Both the position numbers and the translations under genes were made by a program. Below are positions 27,343 to 35,907 of a stretch of DNA of 64,000 nucleotides, in pieces; position 1 is the stretch's first letter; the number at the start of each line of letters is the position of its first letter. The notes under the pieces are model-generated. The model saw only the letters and a list, made by a program, of their open reading frames with translations. It was not told the origin of the DNA and did no database searches. The stretch lies in NCBI RefSeq assembly GCF_001189845.1, contig NZ_LFLZ01000023.1, positions 61,011-125,010 of the forward strand. Direction: 5' to 3'. The stretch is from Bradyrhizobium tropiciagri. Its GTDB lineage: Bacteria; Pseudomonadota; Alphaproteobacteria; Rhizobiales; Xanthobacteraceae.

Positions 27343-28703
27343 TCATTCCTCCGATGACGTTCGAAGCAGTCCACCGGAAGGTGGATTGATTTCAGCTTTG
27401 CGAGAATGAGCGGATACATCGTCGAGCCCGGCACCGAGCGCCGGCGCCATCGACGGCGTGTCGAGGTCGCGCCAGTCGTCGATCGCTCCTGCGACCATCT
27501 GCGCGGTCGCGGCCGACAGCGTCCAGCCGAGATGTCCGTGGCCGGTGTTGTAGAACACGCCCGGAATTCGCCCGGCGCGAACCACCGGCATCATGTTCGG
27601 CATCATCGGGCGCAGGCCCGCCCACGGCAGGACTTTCGACGTATCGATCCCGGGGAAATGATGCCGCACCCAATCCACCAGCGGCTGGATGCGGTCGGCC
27701 CTGATATCGCGATTGAAGCCGTTGAACTCGGCGGTGCCGGCGACGCGGAAGCGGTCGGCGCCGAGCCGGCTGGTCACGATCTTCGCGGCTTCATCGAGCA
27801 GGCTGACGGTCGGCGCAGCGTCCCGGCTTTGCGGCGCATCGAGCTGCACCGTGATCGAATAGCCCTTCACCGGATAGACGTTGACGCGGTCGTTGAGCAG
27901 GCCTGCGAGTGGCGGCTCGCGACGCCGGCGCAGATGACGATGCCGTCGGCCTGCAGCTCGTGTCGTGGCGCGAGTCCGGCGTCATGCGAAGCGACGTCAT
28001 TCCAGCCGATGCGGAAACCGTCATCGCTACGCGCGATCGTGTCGACGTCGGCTTCATGGATGAAAGCCGCGCCGCGACGGATGCAGGCCTCGGCGAGGCC
28101 GCGCGTGAACTTGTGGATATCGCCGGTCGCATCCGACGGCGTGAAGAAGCCGCCGTAGCAGGCCGTCTGCAGCGCGGGTTCGATGCTGCGGATTTCGTCC
28201 GCGGTCACCGGCCGGCGGTCGAGCCCGCCTTGTTGCAGCAGCGTGTTGACGCGCAGGCCGGCCTCGAAGCCGGCCTTGTCGTGATAGACGTGCAGGATGC
28301 CGCGGCGCTCGAGATCGAAGGCGATGTTCTCGCGCTGCGCGATCGAGAACAGATGCTTGCGCGCTTCGATTGCGAGTTTTGTGGTCTCGATGGTGTTGGC
28401 GCGATAGCGGGTGATGCCGCCGACGAACTCGCCGATCCAGGAATATTTGTGCCAGCTCGGCTTCGGATTCATCAAAAGCGGCGCATCGCTTCTGAGCATC
28501 CAGCGCAGTCCCTTCAGAATGGTCGCGGCGCTGTTCCACACCTCCGCATTGCTGGCGGAAAGCTGTCCGCCGTTGGCGAACGAGGTTTCCATCGCGGCGT
28601 AGCGATGCCTGTCGAGGACAGTCACGCTGTAGCCGCGTTCGAGCAGGGCATAGGCCGTCGTCACGCCGGTGATGCCGGCGCCGATGATCGCAATATGTGG
28701 CAT
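27343..28703 (-). pseudogene. DadA-like FAD-dependent amino-acid oxidoreductase, single-base frameshift
   Basis: The product would be a D-amino-acid-dehydrogenase-like flavoprotein (DAO family). The first frame (28703 to about 27912) starts MPHIAIIGAGITGVTTAYALL with the FAD dinucleotide motif and reaches GIVICAGVASR. It then derails and stops at 27867-27869. The second frame resumes at about 27911 with LAGLLNDRVNVYPVKGYS and continues to VFYNTGHGHLGWTLSAATAQ. One missing base between 27911 and 27912 explains this, and the span (1361 nt) is one short of a multiple of three. A tandem glycine riboswitch lies directly upstream and the dppB-like gene follows 159 nt downstream. If the lost base is an error, the enzyme is complete and probably oxidises glycine or D-amino acids. 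Confidence 0.85.
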
Positions 28704-28764
28704 GATGGTCGTCAGGCTCCCGTGGGTTAGAGTCGCCGAACCGCCGGTGAAACCGGCTGCTTCA

Positions 28765-28995
28765 GCGCCCCATCTGTCACGGTACCTGAGAGCTTGATCC
28801 GCATCGGGCCTGCGCCCGGATGCGAACTATCCCCTTCGGTGGACGTCACGGCCCTCGATGAGCGGTCGTGTCCGTCTCTCTCCAGATCGTCCTGACGATA
28901 CAGTCCTTTTGCCTGAGAGTTTCCGGGGCGGTTGCTCCGTCGGCGCCGAAGCCAACAACACGAATGTTGTCGCTTCGATCTCTCCCGCATCGTCG
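28765..28995 (-). promoter_or_regulatory. Tandem glycine riboswitch upstream of the DadA-like gene
   Basis: Read on the minus strand, aptamer 1 (about 28995-28885) has GCGGGAGAGATCG, CGCCGACGGAGCAACC and GAAACTCTCAGGCAAAAGGA. Aptamer 2 (about 28890-28765) has TCTGGAGAGAG, CACCGAAGGGGATA and AGCTCTCAGGTACCGTGACA. These are the conserved elements of the two glycine-binding domains in order, joined by a short linker. Between the second aptamer and the ATG (28703) lie a CCGGTTTCACCGG hairpin and a GGGAG ribosome-binding site with no U-run, so control may act on translation rather than termination. Glycine would be expected to turn expression on. Confidence 0.93.
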
Positions 28996-29088
28996 CGTTG
29001 GACGGCCGGACCGTAGGCGAAGCCTTAAAATTGGACAAGGCTAAATTTCGATCCGGCAGTGCCAACGTGTTGTGCAGTGCAATCGACG

Positions 29089-30219
29089 TCAGTCGAGCGT
29101 CGCCAGCAGCGCCGCCATCAGGCGGCCGCGCTCGGCGAGGCTATCGACTTCAATGTGTTCGTTGAGCGTGTGCGCATCGGCGCCGCGAACTCCGAGGCCG
29201 TCGAGGGTAGGGATCCCCATCGCGCCGGTGAAGTTGCCGTCCGATCCGCCGCCGGCGCTGCCGTGCGGCAGATCGAGACCCATCGCCGCCGCGAGGCCCT
29301 TCGCCTTTTCATAGAGGGCCATGGTGCCGGCATCCGGCTCCCATACCGGGCGGGTGACGCCGCGTGTCACCTTGAAGGTGACGTCGTTGGCGGTTCCGGA
29401 CAGCGCCAGCATGCGCTCGACGCCGCGGTCGAGATCGGCCTGCCGCTTGGCCATGCTGAGCGCTTCGCCGGTGCAGGTCGTTGCGACGCAATTGACCCAT
29501 TGGCCGCCATGCACGATGCCGACCGAGAAGGTGCAGTCCTCGCTGGTCATGCCGTCGATGGCAATGATCTGCCGGGCCATTTCCCGGATCGCGGAACGGC
29601 CGGACGACAGCGTCGCGCCGGCATGGCTCGGCTTGCCGGTTGCTTCCAGGTTGAAGCGCGCGATCGCGTAGCGGCCGGTGACGACGCCGTTGTTCGGCCG
29701 GCCGGGCTCCGGCACCAGCACGTATTTGTTGCGCGCGGCCTCCGCCTCGATGATGTCGCGCGTCGACGGCGTGCCGACCTCTTCGTCGGGCGTGAACAGC
29801 ACCGTGATCGGCAGCGGCGTCGTGAAGGAGGCGCGGGCGAGCTGGCGGATCGCCTCGATCGACAGATAATTGCCGCCCTTCATGTCGAAGATGCCGGGCC
29901 CGAAGCACTTGTTGCCGTCGCGCCGCCATTGCAGCTTCTCGATGGTGCCGACCGGGTGCACGGTGTCGAGGTGGCCGGCGATCAGGATGCCGGGTTGGCC
30001 CTGTTTCGGATGAGGAAAACGGGCGCGGACGCAGCCCGCGAAGCCCTGGCGCCCCGCGATGCGTTCGATCGTCGCACCCATGATCGCCATCTCGCGCGCG
30101 GCGAGATCGAGCATACGCTCGACCGCGCGCGCATCCCAGGTCGGGCTTTCGCATTCCACCCAGCTGCGCAGGCCCTGCAGCATCGCTTCGGAATCAAAGG
30201 GGAGATTGGCTGGGTTCAT
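29089..30219 (-). CDS. M20 family metallopeptidase (glutamate carboxypeptidase-like)
   Basis: A 376-aa zinc peptidase of the M20/M28 clan. Metal and catalytic motifs are AGHLDTVHPVG (His and Asp), FDMKGG (bridging Asp) and TPDEEVGTPSTRD (catalytic Glu-Glu); the C-terminal part has GSAGGGSDGNF. The layout matches CPG2-type carboxypeptidases that release C-terminal glutamate or other residues. ATG 30219 (MNPANLPFDSEAMLQG) is chosen; the preceding in-frame extension is not conserved in character. It precedes the riboswitch and DadA-like gene on the same strand and is divergent from a solute-binding-protein gene. Confidence 0.9.
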   Translation of the reverse strand: MNPANLPFDSEAMLQGLRSWVECESPTWDARAVERMLDLAAREMAIMGATIERIAGRQGFAGCVRARFPHPKQGQPGILIAGHLDTVHPVGTIEKLQWRRDGNKCFGPGIFDMKGGNYLSIEAIRQLARASFTTPLPITVLFTPDEEVGTPSTRDIIEAEAARNKYVLVPEPGRPNNGVVTGRYAIARFNLEATGKPSHAGATLSSGRSAIREMARQIIAIDGMTSEDCTFSVGIVHGGQWVNCVATTCTGEALSMAKRQADLDRGVERMLALSGTANDVTFKVTRGVTRPVWEPDAGTMALYEKAKGLAAAMGLDLPHGSAGGGSDGNFTGAMGIPTLDGLGVRGADAHTLNEHIEVDSLAERGRLMAALLATLD

Positions 30220-30484
30220 CGTTTTTCTCACTTGTTGTTCTGACGGCGCCGGCATCGCGCGGTGCTCACGAAAATCTCAGTCGACGATTTTGTAAAGCCA
30301 AAATCGCGCGCGCGGCCTCATTCGTTTGTGTACGTCCGATCCCGCCCGAAACCGATTGACGCGCTTTGCGCTTGGTGCAAGTCTCGATTTCGCAAGCCAT
30401 ACAGCATGTTAGTTCGCCTAAATAACGAACCGCATGCATAATGAATAAGCCGGCTTTGACCAGTTACACGTCAGGAGAGATTGC

Positions 30485-32104
30485 ATGTACCCTATCCCGC
30501 GTTGGAAGCGCCGCACGCTAGCGGCGGCGTTGTCGGCGATCGCGTTGTCGTTCGCGCCGCAGGAACTATCGTTGACCCAACACGCCATGGCCGCGGACAA
30601 GACCATCACCGCGGTGATGCACTCGGATCTGCGCGTCATCGATCCGATCCTGACCACCGCCTACATCACGCGCGACCATGGCTACATGGTCTACGACACG
30701 CTGGTGGCGACCGATTCCAACTTCAAGATCCAGCCGCAGATGGCGGACTGGAAGGTGTCCGACGACAAGCTCACCTACACGTTCACGCTGCGCGATGGCC
30801 TGAAGTGGCATGACGGCACGCCGGTGACCGCCGAGGATTGCGTTGCGTCGCTGAAGCGCTGGGCCAAGGTCGACGGCATGGGCCAGAAGCTGATGGACTT
30901 CACGGCGAGCCTCGAAGCCACCGATGCGAAGACGATCACGCTGAAGCTGAAGGAGCCCTACGGCCTGGTGCTGGATTCGATCGGCAAGCCGTCGTCGCGT
31001 GTCGCCTTCATGATGCCGAAGCGGCTGGCCGAAACGCCGCCGGACAAGCCGATTCCGGAACAGATCGGTTCGGGCCCGTTCAAATTCGTCCAGGCGGAAT
31101 TCCAGCCGGGCGTGAAGGCGGTCTACGTCAAGAACAAGGACTATGTGCCGCGCAAGGAGCCGGCGAGCTGGACCGCGGGCGGCAAGGTCGTGAAGGTCGA
31201 CCGCGTCGAGTGGGTCACGATGGCCGACGCGCAGACCGCGATGAACGCGCTGCAGTCCGGCGATATCGATTTCGTGGAGAACCCGTCGTTCGACACGTTG
31301 TCGATCCTCGAGGCTGACAAGGACCTGAAGGTCGAGACGCTGAACAAGTTCGGCTTCCAGACGCTGGGCCGCATGAACTTCCTCTACCCGCCTTTCGACA
31401 ACATCAAGGTTCGCCAGGCGGCGCTGCTGGCGGTCAACCAGAAGCAGGTGCTCGACGCGCTGGTCGGCAATCCCAAATATTACAAGACCTGCGTCTCCTT
31501 CTTCATCTGCGACACGCCGTTCGCGTCCGAGATCGGCGGCGAGACGTTGGCGAAGGGAGGCGACATGGCGGCGGCCAAGAAGGCGCTCGCCGAGTCCGGT
31601 TACGACGGCACTCCGGTCGTCATCATGGCGCCCGGCGACGTCACCACCCTCAAGGCACAGCCGGTCGTCGTCGCCCAGCAGCTGCGCGATGCCGGTTTCA
31701 AGGTCGACCTGCAGGCGACCGACTGGCAGACCGTGGTGACCCGCCGCGCCAGCCAGAAGGCGCCGAAGGACGGCGGCTGGAACATGTTCTTCACCAACTG
31801 GGTCAGTGCCGACGTCTCCAACCCGATCGCCAACCTTTCGATCGGCGGCCAGGGCAAGAACGGCGGATGGTTCGGCTGGGCCGACGATCCGAAGATCGAG
31901 CAGTTGAAGGACGCCTTCGTTCGCGCGCCGTCGCTCGACGAGCAGAAGAAGATCGCGGCCGATATCCAGAAGGAAGCCTACGAACAGGTCATCTACATTC
32001 CCCTCGGCCAGTATCAAGGTCCGAGCGCCTGGCGGAAGTCGTTGACCGGCGTGCTCGATGGTCCGGCGACCCCGATCTTCTGGAATATCGACAAGTCCGA
32101 GTAA
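30485..32104 (+). CDS. ABC transporter substrate-binding protein, peptide type (family 5)
   Basis: A 539-aa periplasmic binding protein with an N-terminal signal (basic start YPIPRWKRRT, hydrophobic core to about residue 25, likely cleavage near AMA-ADK at about 37). The mature part shows DTLVATDSNFKIQPQMADW and FTLRDGLKWHDGTPVTAEDC, typical of SBP_bac_5 proteins. Its gene is divergent from the M20 peptidase and lies 3 kb from the DppB/C/DF-like importer genes, which lack a binding protein of their own, so it is the best partner candidate. A strong terminator follows its stop. Confidence 0.92.
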   Translation: MYPIPRWKRRTLAAALSAIALSFAPQELSLTQHAMAADKTITAVMHSDLRVIDPILTTAYITRDHGYMVYDTLVATDSNFKIQPQMADWKVSDDKLTYTFTLRDGLKWHDGTPVTAEDCVASLKRWAKVDGMGQKLMDFTASLEATDAKTITLKLKEPYGLVLDSIGKPSSRVAFMMPKRLAETPPDKPIPEQIGSGPFKFVQAEFQPGVKAVYVKNKDYVPRKEPASWTAGGKVVKVDRVEWVTMADAQTAMNALQSGDIDFVENPSFDTLSILEADKDLKVETLNKFGFQTLGRMNFLYPPFDNIKVRQAALLAVNQKQVLDALVGNPKYYKTCVSFFICDTPFASEIGGETLAKGGDMAAAKKALAESGYDGTPVVIMAPGDVTTLKAQPVVVAQQLRDAGFKVDLQATDWQTVVTRRASQKAPKDGGWNMFFTNWVSADVSNPIANLSIGGQGKNGGWFGWADDPKIEQLKDAFVRAPSLDEQKKIAADIQKEAYEQVIYIPLGQYQGPSAWRKSLTGVLDGPATPIFWNIDKSE

Positions 32105-32128
32105 GCTTGCGGCTTGACGCAGAGCGGA

Positions 32129-32162
32129 ATGGCCGGGGCTCGTCCCCGGCCATTTTCGTTTT
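32129..32162 (+). terminator. Rho-independent terminator after the solute-binding-protein gene
   Basis: A perfect GC-rich stem, ATGGCCGGGG-CTCGT-CCCCGGCCAT, is followed by TTTCGTTTT. It lies 25 nt after the stop codon at 32104, the expected position for an intrinsic terminator of this single-gene transcript. Confidence 0.85.
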
Positions 32163-32255
32163 CACCGCTGCGCGTCGGGTATAGCTGTCGCGGCGGAGCA
32201 TGCGCCGCTTGGGGCATGGCGACCTGAAGCGCTGATCGGACCGAACCGGCGGCCG

Positions 32256-32576
32256 CTAAGGCGTGTGGCCTGACTTCGCGCTGCCCGAACTCGACAGGCT
32301 CGTGAGCTGCGTCTGTCCGGCGTTGCCGCCGTTGATCCAGACCGCCACGCCGGCGGCAAGTGCCAGCACGACGCACGACACGATCGCGCCGCGGATCCAT
32401 CGTTGGTAGATCGCGCGCTCGCCGGGCGGCGCATCGCGGAATCTCTGCGCATTGAGCCCGTTGCTGCAATGGGCCGCGTCGTCGCCGTGCTCGAGGATGG
32501 AAGCGCCAGGATCGGGCGCAGTGTTGCCAACAATCTGATTGCGACCGGCAATCCGACTGCGATCCGCAATCGTCAT
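32256..32576 (-). CDS. Small single-pass membrane protein, unknown function
   Basis: A 106-aa candidate: a soluble acidic/polar N-terminus (about 1-58) followed by a basic flank (YQRWIRG), one hydrophobic segment (AIVSCVVLALAAGVAVWI, about 64-82) and a Ser/Gly-rich tail. The positive-inside pattern predicts the N-terminus in the cytoplasm. The frame is open from ATG 32576 and fills the gap between two plus-strand genes. I recognise no family. It could be a real small protein or a chance frame; the clean membrane segment with charged flank favours a real gene. Confidence 0.5.
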   Translation of the reverse strand: MTIADRSRIAGRNQIVGNTAPDPGASILEHGDDAAHCSNGLNAQRFRDAPPGERAIYQRWIRGAIVSCVVLALAAGVAVWINGGNAGQTQLTSLSSSGSAKSGHTP

Positions 32577-32952
32577 CGCCTAGCTCCAAAGAAAATGTAT
32601 CTCGGAATGCGAGAGCCGCGAAATGCGCGGCCGGAATTTTCCAACGCCTTGGCAATACCACAGTCGGCGACCGCGGCGTGTGAACCTCGCCACAGCCGGA
32701 GGACACGATGAGGTGATGCGAGCAGGCCGTGAGCGCCTGGCATGCCAACGGGCGTTCGCACATGGCTTGATGCCGGTCGCGCCGCGCCGATTTGCGCGGA
32801 AAGTTGTCGTCTATTTCACAATCTACCTTGGGTTACCGAGGTATTGTCCTACAGGTCGGATCGGCGCCGTCCGAAGACGCACGCTCCAGCCGTGCGTGGA
32901 CGGCGTGCATTGTTTCGCACCTGTGGATTCACCCAACCTCGGGGAAATTATC
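32577..32952. other. Upstream region of the PLD-like gene with a strong stem-loop
   Basis: This 376-nt gap lies between the small membrane-protein gene (minus) and the PLD-like gene (plus). A compound stem-loop sits at 32866-32904: GCCGTCC pairs with GGACGGC, and inside it CGCACG pairs with CGTGCG. It is about 49 nt before the ATG at 32953, so it may be a leader hairpin. The part at 32790-32860 is less GC-rich (TTTCACAATCTACCTTGG) and may hold the promoter. The plus-strand frame is open here but does not look like protein. Confidence 0.45.
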
Positions 32953-34926
32953 ATGACCATCAATGTCAAGGCCTATGCGAATGCCGATGATGTCCTGATC
33001 GCCTGGCAGCCGGACACCTGGCCGAGCGACTGGGTCGGGTTCCAGCTCGAGCGGCGCAACAACATCACGCAGCAGACCACCGTGCTGTCCAACCGCATCC
33101 CGCCGAAGCCCGGCGAGAAGCCGGTGGCCGACGCCGGCATCTCCTCGACCCAATCGCCGTTCCGGCGCTGCATCTGGACCGATCACAGCGTCGTCGACAC
33201 CGACAACGTCTCTTATCGCGTCACCGCGATGAAGAACGGCGCGAACGGGACGTTCACGCCCGATCCCGCCTCGGTGACGGCATGGACGGCGCCGGTGGTC
33301 GCTTCGGGCGATGCGGGCGGCGGCCTGTCGGCCTATTTCAACCGGGGCACCCTGATGTCCCAGATCGTCAGCCGCTTCGTGCATGGCGATACGTCCGACG
33401 ACGCGCTGCGCAATTTCGTCAAGGGCCTATCCGATCCGGCCAACCAGGCGCGGCGCTACCTTTCCGGCGACGCCCTGCACGAGATCCTGGCCTTTCTGCA
33501 CGATGCCGACCTGCGCGGCAGCCAGGTGCATGCCGCCATCTACGAGATGAATGACGAGGAGCTGGTCGGCGCGCTGAAGCCGTTCGGAAGCCGCGGCAAC
33601 GTCCTGCTTGGCAACGGCAGCGCGACCAAACCGAACATCGCGGGTGAACTCAGTAGCGCCGGCTTGACGGTCAAGCATCGCGATCTGTCGAATGCGGGCA
33701 GGTCCTCGCCCAGCGTCCACAACAAGTTCGTGGTCGAGAGCGACGCGCATGGCAACGCCATCCGCGTGCTGACCGGCAGCACGAACTGGACCACCACCGG
33801 GCTGTGCACGCAGCTCAACAATGTGCTGATCATCGAGAATGCGGCGATCGCCAAGCGCTTCCTCGACCAGTGGGGCAAGCTGGTCGCCGCCGGCAATGCC
33901 ATGCCACCCGCCCTGAAGGCGTCGAATTCCATTCCGACCAGCGACAGCGACATCTCGGTCTATTTCGCCGCGAGCAACGGCGAGGCGGAGTTCAAGCCGG
34001 TGCTGGACCTGATCAAGAACGCCAAGGACGGCGCGCTCTTCCTGATGTTCATGCCGGGTCAATCGCCGCTGCTGAGCGCGCTGCTCGACCGCGCGCAGCA
34101 GAACGACGTCTACGTCCGCGGCGTGGTGTCGACGATGATGGCCAGCAAGAACGGCAACATCGTCTCGGTCGGCGGCCAGGTCGTGAAATCAGGCGTACCG
34201 GCGCAATCCTTCCATGACGACGTCCAGTTGCCGCATGGCGTCAACGCCACGAACGAACCGTCATGGGCCGATGTCGAGTTCAGCGTCTCGCAGATTCGCA
34301 ACGCCGGGATGATCGCGATCGTGCACTCCAAGACCATCGTGATCGACCCGTTCTCGGACAATTGCGCTGTCATCACCGGATCGCACAATTTCTCCGTCGC
34401 CGCCTCGGAGAAGAATGACGAAAATCTCGTGATCATTCGCGGCAACAAGAAGCTCGCGCAGGCCTATGCGCTGCACATCAACGGCGTCTACGACCATTAT
34501 TCCTGGCGCGGCTATCTCGGCAGCGGCGGCAATGCGGATCAGATCTATTCGCTCGACGGCTGGAAGCCCGGCGGCGGCAAGGAGCAGGAGCTGGACTTCT
34601 GGATGGAGGAGCCGGTGCCGCCGCGCCCGACACGCGCAGGCGGTGGTGGCGGCGGGGGCGCGGCGCAACAGGTCAGCTCAGCTGGCGGGACTGCAAAGAA
34701 GAAGGTCGTCAAGAAGGCCCCCAAGAAGGCAGCCGAGAAAGTCGCCGCCGCCAAGCGAACTGCCAAGGCGTCAGTCAAGAAGTCGGCCAAGAAATCTGCG
34801 AAGAAATCGGTCAAGAAATCGGCGAAGAAGGCCAAGGCCAAGAAGCCGGCAAAGGCAAAAGCCAAGAAGACAAAGAAGGCCAATGCTAAAAAAGCGAAGG
34901 CCAAAAAAGCGAAGGCCAAGAAATAG
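32953..34926 (+). CDS. Phospholipase D-like protein with histone-H1-like lysine-rich C-terminal tail
   Basis: A 657-aa protein. After an N-terminal beta-type region (about 1-110) come two HKD (PLD) half-sites: VHNKFVVESDAHGN with GSTNW following (about 255-285), and VHSKTIVIDPFSDN with GSHNFS following (about 457-485). Both catalytic His/Lys are kept, so a phosphodiesterase or nuclease is likely. A Gly-rich linker (GGGGGGG, about 563-570) leads to an approximately 80-residue tail of AKK/SAKK/KAKA repeats like histone H1 or AlgP. ATG 32953 follows GGGGAAATT. No signal peptide is seen. The tail suggests binding to DNA or another polyanion. The gene stands alone. Confidence 0.85.
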   Translation: MTINVKAYANADDVLIAWQPDTWPSDWVGFQLERRNNITQQTTVLSNRIPPKPGEKPVADAGISSTQSPFRRCIWTDHSVVDTDNVSYRVTAMKNGANGTFTPDPASVTAWTAPVVASGDAGGGLSAYFNRGTLMSQIVSRFVHGDTSDDALRNFVKGLSDPANQARRYLSGDALHEILAFLHDADLRGSQVHAAIYEMNDEELVGALKPFGSRGNVLLGNGSATKPNIAGELSSAGLTVKHRDLSNAGRSSPSVHNKFVVESDAHGNAIRVLTGSTNWTTTGLCTQLNNVLIIENAAIAKRFLDQWGKLVAAGNAMPPALKASNSIPTSDSDISVYFAASNGEAEFKPVLDLIKNAKDGALFLMFMPGQSPLLSALLDRAQQNDVYVRGVVSTMMASKNGNIVSVGGQVVKSGVPAQSFHDDVQLPHGVNATNEPSWADVEFSVSQIRNAGMIAIVHSKTIVIDPFSDNCAVITGSHNFSVAASEKNDENLVIIRGNKKLAQAYALHINGVYDHYSWRGYLGSGGNADQIYSLDGWKPGGGKEQELDFWMEEPVPPRPTRAGGGGGGGAAQQVSSAGGTAKKKVVKKAPKKAAEKVAAAKRTAKASVKKSAKKSAKKSVKKSAKKAKAKKPAKAKAKKTKKANAKKAKAKKAKAKK

Positions 34927-35016
34927 AGGCCCAATAGAAGCCGTCACGCAGAACACGGCGCGCGGCGCGTGCCCGCAACGATCATCGGCCTGCCGGCAGG
35001 CGGCGGGTCAGATGGT

Positions 35017-35103
35017 TGGTGCGGGCGGTGGGACTCGAACCCACATGACGTTGCCGTCGAGGGATTTTAAGTCCCTTGCGTCTACCAGTTCCGCCACGTC
35101 CGC
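35017..35103 (-). tRNA. tRNA-Leu (anticodon TAA)
   Basis: Read on the minus strand, the 87-nt gene starts GCGGACGTGGCGGAACTGG and ends GTTCGAGTCCCACCGCCCGC plus encoded ACCA. The anticodon loop is CTTAAAA within AGGGA/TCCCT, giving anticodon TAA, which reads UUA/UUG. A long variable arm (CGACGGCAACGTC) confirms a class II leucine tRNA. The acceptor stem has one A-C mismatch at position 5/68. The 3' CCA is encoded. Confidence 0.95.
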
Positions 35104-35110
35104 ATTGCCA

Positions 35111-35146
35111 GATCGTGATGCGTTTCCACGGAAACGCATCACGATC
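35111..35146. repeat. Perfect palindrome upstream of tRNA-Leu
   Basis: GATCGTGATGCGTTTCC and GGAAACGCATCACGATC form a perfect 17-bp inverted repeat around a two-base centre. It lies 8 nt upstream of the tRNA 5' end (minus orientation). It may be part of a compound repeat with the adjacent element at 35160-35212. Confidence 0.75.
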
Positions 35147-35159
35147 TCATCTCTTTGTA

Positions 35160-35212
35160 TGAGCATGATCTTTTCGGAAAACCGGTTTCCACTTTTCCGG
35201 ATCATGCTCCAG
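35160..35212. repeat. 'GCATGATC' family palindromic repeat
   Basis: TGAGCATGATCTTTTCGG and CCGGATCATGCTCC are inverted ends, with AAAACCGGTTTCCACTTTT in the middle. Related but diverged copies are at 23468-23514 and 43654-43713. This element type recurs in the genomes of Bradyrhizobium and other Rhizobiales. Confidence 0.75.
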
Positions 35213-35427
35213 GGCGCGCCGATTTCTAGCGCGTTTGGTGGCGAAGTGGAATTGTCATTATCCACTGCTAACAGGTGCGCTTTCAAAGGCTTAACGTGTG
35301 GCCTGCAATTCCATTTGCCTCAGTGGCCGCGCATTGGGATAAGCAGCGCGCCGCCGCGATTGAGCCTCAATCCGGACACCGGCGGCTGCTTTAGGCAATC
35401 TCAACACTGTCCGATTAAGAAAGCCGA

Positions 35428-35862
35428 ATGTCTGCTCGTCTCTCACGCCGCCCGAATCTGTTGCGCGCGGCAGTTCTCGTTGCGCTGCTCGGCTCGGCCG
35501 CCGGCGTTTCCGGCTGCGCGCAGATCGGCGATAGCGTGCCGTCGGCATTCGCCGATCCCGCCAAATACGACCTGTATGACTGCAAGCAGCTCGAGACCGA
35601 GCGCAAGGGCCTCGCCTCCCGCGCGACGGAACAGGAAAGGCTGATGGCCAAGGCGGAAACCGGCGTCGGCGGTACCGTGGTCTCCGAGATGGTGTATCGC
35701 AACGAATTGATCTCGATCCACTCCCAGCAGCGGCTCGCGGATCAGGCGTGGCGAGCCAACAAGTGCCACGAGAGCCCGCCGGACAGCCCCGCTGCCGCCG
35801 TACCCGCAGCACCCACACCGGCCGCGAATGGGCCGCGCGCCCCACGCGGCCTCGTTCACTAA
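35428..35862 (+). CDS. Putative small lipoprotein, unknown function
   Basis: A 144-aa protein with a twin-basic N-terminus (SARLSRRPNLLRAA), a hydrophobic core and a lipobox-like GVSGC at about residues 26-30, so Cys30 is the likely lipidated residue. The mature part begins AQIGDSVPSAFADPAKYDLY. It contains a Cys in YDCKQLETERKGL and an alpha-helical region rich in Glu/Gln, then a Pro/Ala-rich tail. I do not recognise a named family. It lies alone between tRNA-Leu and a converging monooxygenase gene. Confidence 0.8.
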   Translation: MSARLSRRPNLLRAAVLVALLGSAAGVSGCAQIGDSVPSAFADPAKYDLYDCKQLETERKGLASRATEQERLMAKAETGVGGTVVSEMVYRNELISIHSQQRLADQAWRANKCHESPPDSPAAAVPAAPTPAANGPRAPRGLVH

Positions 35863-35907
35863 GTCGACGTTTTCAGAAGAAACTGTTGCTGTTCAGGCGT
35901 GCTCGTC

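Noticed and set aside
29059..30243. 394-codon plus-strand frame opposite the M20 peptidase
   Set aside because: The minus-strand frame contains all M20 metal-binding motifs; the plus frame is its shadow.
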